Shown here piece by piece: positions 8,132-16,021 of a stretch of DNA of 33,471 bases. The notes under the pieces are model-generated. The model did not search any database. It worked only from the letters and a program-made list of their open reading frames with translations, and was not told the DNA's origin. The position numbers and the translations under genes are program-made. The stretch is from Sphingomonas sp. (GTDB lineage Bacteria > Pseudomonadota > Alphaproteobacteria > Sphingomonadales > Sphingomonadaceae): positions 1 to 33,471 of the forward strand of contig JAIETY010000136.1 in assembly GCA_019744885.1 (NCBI GenBank), in the 5' to 3' direction. Positions within the stretch are counted from its first letter, which is position 1. Each line of letters opens with the position of its first letter.

Positions 8132-8542
8132 ATGCACCGTCTTGTCCTCATCGCGATGCTGTTCGCCACGGGCTGTGCAGCAACGCCCCGCGAAGCGGCC
8201 ATCCTTACTGATCGAAAAGTCGCCGACGAAACCAAGCTCGCCCGGCTGCTGCACGGCTATACCCCAGGTCCTGCCCAGAGCTGCCTGCCAGCCCAGAGCA
8301 CGCAATATCATACCGAAGGTGTCGGCAACACGTTGCTGTACAGCGCCAACCGCGATGTTATCTATCGCAACGACACCAACGGCTGTTCGGGCGTTGCGCG
8401 CGGCGATGCACTCATAACGAGCAATTATTCGACGCGATTATGCCGCGGCCAGATTGCGACCACCGTCGACACGTTCACCGGTTTCCAGTCGAGCAGCTGC
8501 GCGCTCGGCGACTTCGTGCCTTATCGAAAGAACCCCCAATAG
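8132..8542 (+). CDS. Small cysteine-rich lipoprotein, copy A1
   Basis: A protein of 136 residues with a lipoprotein signal peptide (MHRLVLIAMLFATGCA; lipobox ATGC, lipidated Cys15). The mature part has four spaced cysteines, in QSCLP, NGCSG, RLCRG and SSCALGDFVPY. It closely resembles the protein at 9189 (A2). It is also a more distant relative of the two B proteins, which share the Cys pattern and the C-x2-G-D/S-F-x-PY ending. The family resembles what I remember of DUF6491, of unknown function; this is not confirmed. AAGGAG at about 8120 precedes the ATG. Part of a tandem duplication. Confidence 0.75.
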   Translation: MHRLVLIAMLFATGCAATPREAAILTDRKVADETKLARLLHGYTPGPAQSCLPAQSTQYHTEGVGNTLLYSANRDVIYRNDTNGCSGVARGDALITSNYSTRLCRGQIATTVDTFTGFQSSSCALGDFVPYRKNPQ

Positions 8543-8547
8543 CCGGG

Positions 8548-8970
8548 TTGCGGATCGCGCTCGCCGCCATTGCGCTCGCCGGAGCTGGGAGCGCCTTGGC
8601 GCAGGACAGCGAGCAGTTGCCGCCGGATCTTGCGAAGGCGCCCGAAGGCCGGGTGCCGGGTGCCGGGTGCCGGGTGCCGGGCAAGCCCGAAAACTGCATC
8701 ACCGGGAGCCGGGTCAACGGGCCCGAGATCATCGACACGTACAACATTATCTACCGTCAATCGGGTACGCGGATCAGGCGCAACCAGCTCACCGACAGAT
8801 GCCCGGCCCTGCGCGACAACGACATATTGGTGATCGAATCCTATGGCGATCAGATCTGCAAATATGACCGCTTCCGCGTCGTGAACCGAAATTCGGGCAT
8901 CCCCTCAGCCTATTGCATCTGGGGGGACTTCCCGCCTTATGACAAAGTTAAGCCCGCGCCGAAGTCTTAA
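8548..8970 (+). CDS. Small exported cysteine-rich protein, copy B1, with expanded 7-bp repeat
   Basis: A protein of 140 residues counted from a TTG start at 8548. A signal peptide (LRIALAAIALAGAGSALA) follows immediately. The start lies 5 bases after the A1 stop and has no clear ribosome site, so coupling is likely. Its paralogue B2 uses an ATG at the equivalent place. Four cysteines (PENC, DRC, QIC, AYCIWGDFPPY) match B2. Relative to B2 it has about 7 extra residues (VPGAGCR) before KPENC, from a tandem CCGGGTG repeat at 8649-8681. The extra cysteine so introduced is absent from B2. Function unknown. Confidence 0.7.
   Translation: MRIALAAIALAGAGSALAQDSEQLPPDLAKAPEGRVPGAGCRVPGKPENCITGSRVNGPEIIDTYNIIYRQSGTRIRRNQLTDRCPALRDNDILVIESYGDQICKYDRFRVVNRNSGIPSAYCIWGDFPPYDKVKPAPKS
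8649..8681 (+). repeat. Tandem 7-bp repeat (CCGGGTG) inside copy B1
   Basis: Four full CCGGGTG units and a partial fifth (CCGGG). The homologous place in copy B2 lacks the array. Three added units equal 21 bp, which keeps the frame; any other unit change would break it. Confidence 0.9.
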
Positions 8971-9045
8971 AGCACGAACCGGCTGAGGTCGGTATTGCGC
9001 TCGATGCTGGCGAGTTTGCGGTCGACATAAGCGGCGTCGACCAGA
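8967..9045 (-). pseudogene. Fossil 3' end of hslU
   Basis: Read on the minus strand, this stretch encodes the last ~26 residues of HslU, ending NTDLSRFVL and a TAA stop. It is nearly identical in protein to the true hslU end at 10488. It directly abuts the B1 stop. It is a leftover of the tandem duplication and is too short to function. Confidence 0.88.
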
Positions 9046-9141
9046 ATCGGTATCGAACGCGCGAGCAATGTCTTCGTGCGCGCTGAAGGCATCGACGCGT
9101 TCGCGCAGTTGCGACAAGCAAGGGATGATTTTCACGGCTGA
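9046..9141 (+). pseudogene. Fossil 3' end of gloB
   Basis: This 32-codon frame without internal stops reads IGIERASNVFVRAEG and then FAQLRQARDDFHG, ending in TGA. It matches the gloB C-terminus (IGIERTTNPFLRAGS, FARLRQEKDDFRG). It joins the hslU fossil at about 9045 and leads into copy A2 exactly as gloB leads into copy A1. Confidence 0.88.
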
Positions 9142-9188
9142 ATGCACTATGAGCCGTGGCCCGGGATGGTTTGCGTGAGGAGCCAGCA

Positions 9189-9596
9189 ATGCGTCGTCTT
9201 GTCCTCATTCCCCTGCTCTTCGCCATGGGGTGCGCCGAAACGCCTCGCCAAACGGCCGCCGTCGCCGATCGAAAGACTGCCGACGAGGTCAAGCTCGCCC
9301 GGCTGCTGAAGGGCTATACACCCGGCCCGCCGCAATCCTGCCTGCCGCAGTTCACGCGCCAGTTTCGGACGCAAGGGGTGGGCGACACGTTGCTCTATTC
9401 GGAGAACCGCCGCGTCATCTATCGCAACGACACCACCGGCTGCACCGGCGTTGAGCGCGGCGACGTGCTGCTTACGCAAAATTATCAGAGCCAGTTGTGT
9501 CGCGGCCAGATCGCAACCACCTATGACGCGATCAGCCAGAACATAACCGGGGGCTGCGCGTTCGGCGATTTCATTCCCTATCGAAAGACGCAGTGA
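9189..9596 (+). CDS. Small cysteine-rich lipoprotein, copy A2
   Basis: A protein of 135 residues, the duplicate of the gene at 8132. It has a lipoprotein signal (MRRLVLIPLLFAMGCA, lipobox AMGC) and the same four mature cysteines (QSCLP, TGCTG, QLCRG, GGCAFGDFIPY). GAGGAG near 9177 serves as ribosome site. The stop overlaps the ATG of copy B2 (TGATG), so the pair is coupled; copy 1 has lost this tight junction. Both copies are intact, which suggests selection or a fairly recent event. Function unknown. Confidence 0.75.
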   Translation: MRRLVLIPLLFAMGCAETPRQTAAVADRKTADEVKLARLLKGYTPGPPQSCLPQFTRQFRTQGVGDTLLYSENRRVIYRNDTTGCTGVERGDVLLTQNYQSQLCRGQIATTYDAISQNITGGCAFGDFIPYRKTQ

Positions 9597-10006
9597 TGGC
9601 GCGCTGGTTTGTCGCGCTGGCCGCCGCTGCGCTCGCCGGTGGGACCACGGTGATGGCGCGCGATGCGGTGACTCTTTCGCCCGAACTCGCCAAGGCGCTG
9701 GCGGGGCGCGTGGCAGGCAAACCCGAAAACTGCATCTCCGCCAGCCGCGTCAACGGCCCGGAGATCATCGACAATCGCAACATCCTCTATCGCCAGTCGG
9801 GCGCGCGCGTCTGGCGCAACGAGATGGCCGACAAATGCACGGTGTTGCGCGAAAACGACATATTGGTGATTGAGAGCTACGGCAACCAGATCTGCAAGTT
9901 CGACCGGTTTCAGGTGATCAACCGCAATTCGGGGTTCCCGTCCGCCTATTGCATCCTGGGAAGCTTCACGCCGTACGACAAGGTGAAGACGGCGCCGAAG
10001 CCATAG
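9596..10006 (+). CDS. Small exported cysteine-rich protein, copy B2
   Basis: A protein of 136 residues with a signal peptide (MARWFVALAAAALAGGTTVMA). The mature domain has cysteines in PENC, DKC, QIC and AYCILGSFTPY, and a well-conserved core RVNGPEIIDNRNILYRQSG shared with B1. The ATG overlaps the A2 stop. It lacks the 7-bp repeat expansion found in B1 and so probably shows the ancestral form. It is convergent with the NTF2-like gene, 15 bases away. Function unknown; four spaced cysteines suggest one or two disulfides in the periplasm. Confidence 0.75.
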   Translation: MARWFVALAAAALAGGTTVMARDAVTLSPELAKALAGRVAGKPENCISASRVNGPEIIDNRNILYRQSGARVWRNEMADKCTVLRENDILVIESYGNQICKFDRFQVINRNSGFPSAYCILGSFTPYDKVKTAPKP

Positions 10007-10021
10007 CCGCGCTGCGCAAAA

Positions 10022-10474
10022 TCAGCGCGTCGCGGGCACGATTGCCGAATGCACCGCAATTGCCCGCCAGCCGTCGCCGCGCCGGACATAGACCACGGTC
10101 AGCCGATAGACCGTCACTTGGCGCAACGTCTCCGCGCCGCTGCCGACCGTCGCCGTCTCGGTCACCAGCGCGGTGTCGTGATCAACGCGCGCCACCCGCT
10201 CGCCCAATTGTTGCACCAACGTCGGGTCGCGTGGCACCGCAAGCACGGCGCGGATGAACCCCTCGCGATCGACGGGCGCTGCGCTGCCAAAGGTCGCGAC
10301 GAAGCGCGGGTCGAGAATGCGACGCAAGGCAGTGGCATCGTGCGCGACTTCGGCATCAGCCCAGGTCTGATCGAGATCGAGCACGCGCTGTTCATCGCGG
10401 GTCTGCGTCGCGCCGACGGCGACGGGGTTCAGCATCATCGCCCCTGCGGCAACCGAAACGATCAAGCTGCGCAT
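10022..10474 (-). CDS. Exported NTF2-like/DUF4440 protein
   Basis: A protein of 150 residues with a signal peptide (MRSLIVSVAAGAMMLNPVAVGA) and one NTF2-like cone domain. Hallmarks are DLDQTWADAEVAHDATALRRIL and DPRFVATFGSAAPVDREGFI early, and a late strand pattern ending DGWRAIAVHSAIVP. The family includes enzymes and simple ligand-binding proteins, so no activity is assigned. ATG 10474 is preferred to the ATG at 10486 because it places the basic residue and hydrophobic core like a normal signal peptide. The start is 13 bases after the hslU stop, so it may be read through from hslVU. It is absent next to the hslU fossil at 8967. Confidence 0.75.
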   Translation of the reverse strand: MRSLIVSVAAGAMMLNPVAVGATQTRDEQRVLDLDQTWADAEVAHDATALRRILDPRFVATFGSAAPVDREGFIRAVLAVPRDPTLVQQLGERVARVDHDTALVTETATVGSGAETLRQVTVYRLTVVYVRRGDGWRAIAVHSAIVPATR

Positions 10475-10487
10475 TGATCTGCCCATC

Positions 10488-11786
10488 CTAAAGCACAAAC
10501 CGGCTGAGGTCGGTGTTCCGCGCGATGCTCGCCAGTTCGCGTTCGACATAGGCGGCGTCGACCACCACCGTTTCGCCGCGCCGGTCTTCGGCTTCGAAGC
10601 TGACGCTTTCGAGCAGCTTTTCCATGACCGTCTGCAAGCGGCGCGCGCCGATATTCTCGATCTCGGCATTCACTTCGGCAGCGATCTTCGCGACCGCGCG
10701 GATGCCGTCGTCGGTGATCTCGACCGTCACGCCTTCGGTGGCGAGCAGTGCCTTATACTGGGTCGTCAGCGATGCCTTGGTGTCCGACAGGATCGCGACG
10801 AAATCGGCCTCGGTCAGGGCCTTTAGCTCGACACGGATCGGCAGGCGGCCCTGGAGTTCGGGCAGCAGGTCGCTGGGCTTGGCGACATGGAAGGCTCCGC
10901 TCGCGATGAACAGGATATGGTCGGTCTTCATCGGGCCATATTTGGTCGCAACCGTCGTGCCCTCGATCAGCGGCAGCAGATCGCGCTGGACGCCTTCGCG
11001 GCTGACCGAGCCGCCGCGCACGTCGCTGACCGCGATCTTGTCGATTTCGTCGAGGAAAACGATGCCATTCGCCTCGGCGTCCGCCAAAGCCGCGCGCGAC
11101 ACTTCGTCCTGGTCGAGCCGCTTGTCGGCCTCTTCCTCCACCAGCTTTTCCCACGCGGCGGGAACACCGAGCTTGCGGCGCTTGAGCGGGGACTGGCCGA
11201 ACGCCTTGCCCATCATGTCGCCAAGGTTGATCATCCCCATCTGCGCGCCGCCGGGCATTTCGAACGGCATTTGCGGTGCCTGTTCGATTTCGATCTCGAT
11301 CTCGGTCTTGTCGAGATGGCCGTCGCGGAAACGCTGGCGGAACGATTCACGCGTTGCCTCGCTCGCGCCCTTGCCGGTGAGCGCGTCGAGCAGACGCGCC
11401 ATGGCGGCCTCCTCGGCCTTGTCCTTCACGGCGACGCGGCGACGTTCCTTTTCGAGCCGCACGGCTTCCTCGACAAGGTCGCGCGCAATCTGTTCGACGT
11501 CGCGGCCGACATAGCCAACTTCGGTGAATTTGGTCGCTTCGACTTTCACGAACGGCGCATCGGCGAGCTTCGCCAGACGGCGGCTGATCTCGGTCTTGCC
11601 GCAGCCGGTGGGGCCGATCATCAGGATGTTCTTGGGCGTCACTTCGTCGCGCAGATCAGCGCCGAGCCGCTGGCGGCGCCAGCGGTTGCGCAAGGCGACC
11701 GCGACGGCTTTCTTGGCGTCGGTTTGGCCGATGATATGCGCGTCGAGCGCGGCGACAATGGCTTTGGGGGTCAGGGCGTCGTTCAT
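10488..11786 (-). CDS. hslU: ATP-dependent protease ATPase subunit HslU (ClpY)
   Basis: The AAA+ unfoldase of 432 residues feeds proteins into the HslV chamber in the cytoplasm under heat and other protein stress. The Walker A motif GPTGCGKT is at 58-65, with Walker [10 protein letters not shown] and the sensor region near it. The inserted I domain (about 110-230, with many Glu/Arg) lies between them. The C-terminus NTDLSRFVL is the tail that docks into HslV. Length is typical. It lies downstream of hslV, 58 bp apart, as in most proteobacteria. Confidence 0.96.
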   Translation of the reverse strand: MNDALTPKAIVAALDAHIIGQTDAKKAVAVALRNRWRRQRLGADLRDEVTPKNILMIGPTGCGKTEISRRLAKLADAPFVKVEATKFTEVGYVGRDVEQIARDLVEEAVRLEKERRRVAVKDKAEEAAMARLLDALTGKGASEATRESFRQRFRDGHLDKTEIEIEIEQAPQMPFEMPGGAQMGMINLGDMMGKAFGQSPLKRRKLGVPAAWEKLVEEEADKRLDQDEVSRAALADAEANGIVFLDEIDKIAVSDVRGGSVSREGVQRDLLPLIEGTTVATKYGPMKTDHILFIASGAFHVAKPSDLLPELQGRLPIRVELKALTEADFVAILSDTKASLTTQYKALLATEGVTVEITDDGIRAVAKIAAEVNAEIENIGARRLQTVMEKLLESVSFEAEDRRGETVVVDAAYVERELASIARNTDLSRFVL

Positions 11787-11844
11787 GGGGTTCTTCTTCT
11801 AAAGCCCTGGCCCGCTTGCGGAACAGGGCCATCGCCGGGTTTGG

Positions 11845-12399
11845 TTATGTCGCGCTGTCGAGCGTCTCGATCGTCAGATTTTCGTTGGTGTAAACGCAAA
11901 TGTCCGACGCGACCTTCATGGCCTTGCGCGCGAGCGTCTCCGCATCGGGCTCATAGTCGGTGAGCGCCCGCGCGGCGGCGAGCGCAAAATTGCCGCCCGA
12001 GCCAATCGCCGCGATCCCGCCCACCGGCTCCAGCACGTCGCCATTGCCGGTCAGGATCAAGGTCACGTCCTTGTCGGCGACGATCATCATTGCTTCCAGA
12101 TTGCGCAGGTATTTGTCGGTCCGCCAGTCCTTGGCGAGTTCGACTGCGGCACGCAGCAACGCGCCATGATGCTGCTCAAGCTTGCGCTCAAGCCGCTCGA
12201 AAAGCGTGAAAGCATCCGCCGTCGCGCCGGCGAAGCCGCCGATCACCGATCCGTCGCCGAGCCGTCGCACTTTCTTCGCATTGGGTTTCATCACGGTCTG
12301 GCCCATCGAGACCTGACCATCGCCGACGACGACAACCTTGCCGCCGCGCCGCACGGATAAGATTGTGGTGCCGTGCCACACCATCGATTGTTCGCTCAT
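11845..12399 (-). CDS. hslV: ATP-dependent protease proteolytic subunit HslV (ClpQ)
   Basis: The threonine protease of 184 residues forms the double hexamer of the HslVU proteasome-like complex. The catalytic threonine follows the HG|TTI junction (Thr11 after a 10-residue extension); this alphaproteobacterial extension must be clipped to expose it. Further motifs are [20 protein letters not shown] and the loop [15 protein letters not shown]. An alternative start at Met6 (12384) would leave a shorter extension, and both are plausible. No clear sigma-32 promoter was recognised upstream. Confidence 0.96.
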   Translation of the reverse strand: MSEQSMVWHGTTILSVRRGGKVVVVGDGQVSMGQTVMKPNAKKVRRLGDGSVIGGFAGATADAFTLFERLERKLEQHHGALLRAAVELAKDWRTDKYLRNLEAMMIVADKDVTLILTGNGDVLEPVGGIAAIGSGGNFALAAARALTDYEPDAETLARKAMKVASDICVYTNENLTIETLDSAT

Positions 12400-12478
12400 G
12401 GAAGCGATGTGGGTGGCGGTCGGCCCCGCTGCAATGCCCTGCCGAGGTGACCGCGTGAATCCCCTGTGCTCCCCAGCC

Positions 12479-12555
12479 CCGTTGGTGTCGAGCGAAGTCG
12501 AGACACCCCGCGCACCGCTTGTGGCCTGTTTCTCGACGTCGCTCGAAACAAACGG
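12479..12555. repeat. Inverted repeat pair (REP/BIME-like) between hslV and the esterase gene
   Basis: The left arm at 12479-12506 and the reverse complement of 12528-12555 match at 24 of 28 bases. Each arm contains TCGAGCGA-A/C-GTCGAGA, itself partly palindromic. It lies between the divergently oriented hslV start and the end of the minus-strand esterase gene, so it may also serve as that hslV upstream boundary. It is one of several such dispersed repeats in the host part of the window. Confidence 0.7.
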
Positions 12556-12577
12556 GTCAAGCTGAGGGACTCAAAGC

Positions 12578-13468
12578 CTAACGATCGTGCTTCTGGAGAA
12601 AGGCCAGGCTGTCGGCGAGCGTCGGGGCATTGCCGCGAAAGGGCCTGGACAGGCCCATGATCGGGTCATTGTGATTGGCGCCCGCATAATCGCGCTGCTC
12701 GAACACCGCGCCGACCGCCTTCAGCCGCGCGGCCAGTGCGGGGGCGTTGCGCGGCTTGACGACGTCGTCGGCGGTGCCCTGCATGATCAATAGTGGCGGC
12801 GCATCGGCGCGCGCGAAGCTGACCGGCTGGGTCTCGGCCGGGCGCGGCCAATCGCCGAACGCGGCTTTGGTAGCGGGGCCATCGAACGGGTAGAAATCAA
12901 ACGGCCCCGCGAGCAGCAGCCCCGCGCGGATGATCTTCGGGTCGACGCCGATCGCTTGCAGATAATGCGCGTCGAGCGCGACCATTGCGGCATTATAGGC
13001 ACCCGCCGAATGCCCCGCGACCGCGATGCGGGCGGGGTCGCCGCCGAAATCGGCGATATGGTCGCGCGTCCATTTCACCGCGAGCGCGCTGTCCTCGACA
13101 AAGGTGGGGAAGCGCACGTCGGGCACTAGCCGGTAATCGGGGATGACGACGACATAGCCGCGCGCGGCAAAGGCCCGACCGACAAAGCCATAATGGCTGC
13201 GCGAGCCCCAATGCCACGACCCGCCATAATAAAAGATCAGCACCGGCAGCTTCTTGCCCGCCGCATCCTTGGGCGCCCAGACATCGAGTTGCTGGCGCGG
13301 GCGGTCGCCAAAGCGCACGCCTTCGCCCACACGCGACGACTCACCCTCGCTTGCCATCATGCCATCGATCAGATCGAGCTGGCGCGGCGGCGAAACGAAG
13401 AAGAAAAAAGAGCCCGCCGCGATGCCGAGCACTAGGATCAGCCCGAGCGCGATTTTCCAATAGGCCAT
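12578..13468 (-). CDS. Membrane-anchored alpha/beta hydrolase (HSL/carboxylesterase type)
   Basis: A protein of 296 residues with an N-terminal hydrophobic anchor (about 5-26, ALGLILVLGIAAGSFFFFV), placing the catalytic domain in the periplasm. The oxyanion region is FYYGGSWHWGS (YGGSW in place of HGGG). The nucleophile is in AVAGHSAGAYN, the acid in MQGTADDVV, and the histidine in ANHNDPIMG. It resembles esterases of the BD-FAE/hormone-sensitive-lipase group. The substrate is unknown. It is divergent from the acylase gene, 123 bp apart. Confidence 0.82.
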   Translation of the reverse strand: MAYWKIALGLILVLGIAAGSFFFFVSPPRQLDLIDGMMASEGESSRVGEGVRFGDRPRQQLDVWAPKDAAGKKLPVLIFYYGGSWHWGSRSHYGFVGRAFAARGYVVVIPDYRLVPDVRFPTFVEDSALAVKWTRDHIADFGGDPARIAVAGHSAGAYNAAMVALDAHYLQAIGVDPKIIRAGLLLAGPFDFYPFDGPATKAAFGDWPRPAETQPVSFARADAPPLLIMQGTADDVVKPRNAPALAARLKAVGAVFEQRDYAGANHNDPIMGLSRPFRGNAPTLADSLAFLQKHDR

Positions 13469-13591
13469 TTGATTCCCCCCGAATTCGGCTCAGCTTGGCG
13501 GGCAGCGCAGACCGAGGCAAGCGCGACGTGCGATTGCCTCGGTCCGCGAACGCGCTTAGCGTCCCGGCTAACGACAAATGGGGAGGCAGAT

Positions 13592-15874
13592 ATGCGGAAA
13601 ACGGCTATCGGCGCACTCGCGCTGGCAATGCTGATCGGCGCTCCGGCGCAGGCCAAGGGGCCGCGCTACAGCGCGTCCATCACCCGCACCAGCTATGGCA
13701 TTCCGCACATCAAGGCGGCCAATTGGGGCGGCGCGGGATACGGGATCGGCTATGCCTATGCCGAGGATAATCTCTGCCTGCTCGCCGAGGAATTCGCGAC
13801 CGTCGCGGGCGACCGCTCACGCTTCTTTGGCCCGACCGAGAAAGCCACGCTAGGGTTCGAGAAGATCGACAATCTGTCGTCGGACATCTTCTTCCGCGCA
13901 ATGATCGACCTGCCGTCGCTCAAGCGCGGCCTCGCCAAGCGGCCGCCGCGCGAATTGGCGCTGCTGGCGGGCTATGCCGCTGGGTATAACCGGCTATTGA
14001 AGGATCGCGGCCCGGCGGGCGTGCCCGAGGCATGCCGGGGCAAGCCCTGGGTGCGCCCGATCACGACCGACGACATGCTGCGCATCGGCGAGAAGCAGGT
14101 GCTGCTGGCGAGTTCGCTGGCGCTGGCGGCGTTCATCGTCAACGCGCAGCCGCCGGGCAAGGCTCAGGCCGCGACCCTCCCCGAAACGCTGCCCGGCGAC
14201 CGCGACATCGGCTTCGGCAGCAATGGCTGGGCATTCGGGGCGGACGCAACCACGACCGGCAAGGGCCTCGTCGTCGGCAATCCGCATTTCCCGTGGAACG
14301 GGCCATCGCGCTTCTGGGAAATGCACGTCACCATCCCGGGCGAAATCGACGTGATGGGCGTGGGGCTGGCGGGGACGCCGCTGGTTGCGCTCGGCTTCAA
14401 CAAGGATATCGCCTGGACGCACACCGTGACGGCGGCGCAGCATTTCACCGGCTTTGAGCTGCAACTCGACCCAACCGACCCAACGAGCTATCGGGTCGAC
14501 GGCAAGCCCGAAAAAATGCGCACGATCAACGTCAGCGTGCCGATGCCCGACGGCAAGCCGCCGGTCACCCGCACGCTTTACGCCAGCCGCTTCGGGCCGA
14601 TGCTGACAATCCCGCTGCTGGGGCTGGGGTGGAAGGCCGACAAGGCCTATGCGATGCGCGACGCCAATTGCGACAATGACCGCAGCATCACCGCGTGGAT
14701 CGCGATCGGCAAGGCCAAGTCGGTTGCCGAGGTGAAAGCCGCCGTGTCGTCGACGCTCGGCATTCCGTGGGTGAACACGATCGCTGCCGACCGCAACGGC
14801 GATGTTCTGCACGCCGATGTGACCGCCGCCCCCAATGTCTCGACCGCCAAGGTCAAGGACTGCGCAACGCCAACGTCGGCGGCGGTTGCGAGCCGTTTCG
14901 TGCTGCTCGACGGGCGGCGTTCGGCCTGCGATTGGGACGACACGCCCGGCACCGCTGCCCATCGGCTGATGCCCGCCAGCGAACAGGCGATCTGGGAGCG
15001 ACGCGACTATGTCGCCAATTCGAACGACAGCTATTGGCTGAGCAATGCCAGCGCGCCCTATCGCCAGCTGTCGCCGGTGCTCGGGCCATGGGGAACGCAG
15101 CGCACACTGCGCACGCGCTCGGGGCTGGTCGAACTCGCGCGGCGCTTCGACGGCAGCGACGGGCTGGGCGGGACCAAGGTCGATCAGGCTAAGGCCGTGC
15201 AGATGGTGTTCGCCAACAAGAGCCTCGCCGCCGAACTCGCGCTCGATCCGGTGCGGGCGCTGTGCACGGGCAAACCCGAGGTGGCGCAGGCCTGCGCGGC
15301 GCTGGCGCTTTGGGATGGCCGTTACGATGTCGATAGCCGGGGCGCCGTGGTGTTCGCATCCTTCTGGCCTGCCGCAAGCCGTATCGCCGGGCTGTGGCAG
15401 GTGCCGTTCGATCCCGCCGATCCGATCCACACCCCGCGCGGGCTGGTGACGAGCGGCGAGGTGGGGACGAAGCTGCTGAAAGCGCTCGCCGACACGCAGA
15501 CGAAATTGCTCAAGGACGGCTTCAAGCTTGATGCGCGCTGGGGTGAAACCCAGTTTGCGGTGCGCGGCACCGAGCATATCCCGGTCCATGGCGGGGATGG
15601 GGTGCTCGGGGTGCTCAACGTCCAGCAGAGCGCGCCCGAAGCGGGTGGCTTTGTGCCCTATCACGGATCGAGCTATGTGCAGGTCGTGACCTTCGATGAT
15701 GCCGGGCCTGTTGCCGATGCCGTGCTCAGCTATTCGCAATCGACCGATCCTGCCTCGCCGCATTATGCCGACCAGACGCGGCTTTATTCGGCGAAGAAGT
15801 TCGTGCGGCTGCCGTTCAGCGCGGCGGCAATCGCGGCGGATGCGCAGGGCAAGACGCGGACGATCAGTGAGTAG
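13592..15874 (+). CDS. Exported penicillin acylase-family amidase (acyl-homoserine lactone acylase-like)
   Basis: A protein of 760 residues of the Ntn-hydrolase type, with a signal peptide (MRKTAIGALALAMLIGAPAQA). It is expected to be cut into two chains, the new N-terminus being the nucleophile Ser210 in FGS-NGWAFG. The alpha part has RTSYGIPHI and GYGIGYAYAEDN; the beta part has VGNPHFPWNGPSRFWEMH and FNKDIAWTHTVTA. The closest known groups are AHL acylases (QuiP/PvdQ/AhlM) and aculeacin acylases, which remove acyl chains from signal molecules or antibiotics in the periplasm. The ATG at 13592 has GGGGAGG at 13580-13586 before it. The substrate is inferred from family only. Confidence 0.85.
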   Translation: MRKTAIGALALAMLIGAPAQAKGPRYSASITRTSYGIPHIKAANWGGAGYGIGYAYAEDNLCLLAEEFATVAGDRSRFFGPTEKATLGFEKIDNLSSDIFFRAMIDLPSLKRGLAKRPPRELALLAGYAAGYNRLLKDRGPAGVPEACRGKPWVRPITTDDMLRIGEKQVLLASSLALAAFIVNAQPPGKAQAATLPETLPGDRDIGFGSNGWAFGADATTTGKGLVVGNPHFPWNGPSRFWEMHVTIPGEIDVMGVGLAGTPLVALGFNKDIAWTHTVTAAQHFTGFELQLDPTDPTSYRVDGKPEKMRTINVSVPMPDGKPPVTRTLYASRFGPMLTIPLLGLGWKADKAYAMRDANCDNDRSITAWIAIGKAKSVAEVKAAVSSTLGIPWVNTIAADRNGDVLHADVTAAPNVSTAKVKDCATPTSAAVASRFVLLDGRRSACDWDDTPGTAAHRLMPASEQAIWERRDYVANSNDSYWLSNASAPYRQLSPVLGPWGTQRTLRTRSGLVELARRFDGSDGLGGTKVDQAKAVQMVFANKSLAAELALDPVRALCTGKPEVAQACAALALWDGRYDVDSRGAVVFASFWPAASRIAGLWQVPFDPADPIHTPRGLVTSGEVGTKLLKALADTQTKLLKDGFKLDARWGETQFAVRGTEHIPVHGGDGVLGVLNVQQSAPEAGGFVPYHGSSYVQVVTFDDAGPVADAVLSYSQSTDPASPHYADQTRLYSAKKFVRLPFSAAAIAADAQGKTRTISE

Positions 15875-16021
15875 CTGACCAACGTCACGCTGCTCACCAG
15901 AGCGCTTGGGTCGTTGCCGCGCGCGAGGAATGGCTCGGGCAAACACTCGGATTTATGGCGCGCATCTAGCCATTGTTTGCCGTCGTTGGCGGCGGCATAG
16001 AGTCCGCTCAACCACCAGGAC

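Noticed and set aside
10887..11963. 358-residue plus-strand open frame
   Set aside because: Antisense to hslU and part of hslV; composition is Arg/His-rich and without domain pattern.
13994..15946. 650-residue open frame on the minus strand
   Set aside because: It lies wholly antisense to the acylase gene, whose signal peptide, Ser nucleophile and full-length homology pattern are clear. GC-rich codon bias leaves such shadow frames open.
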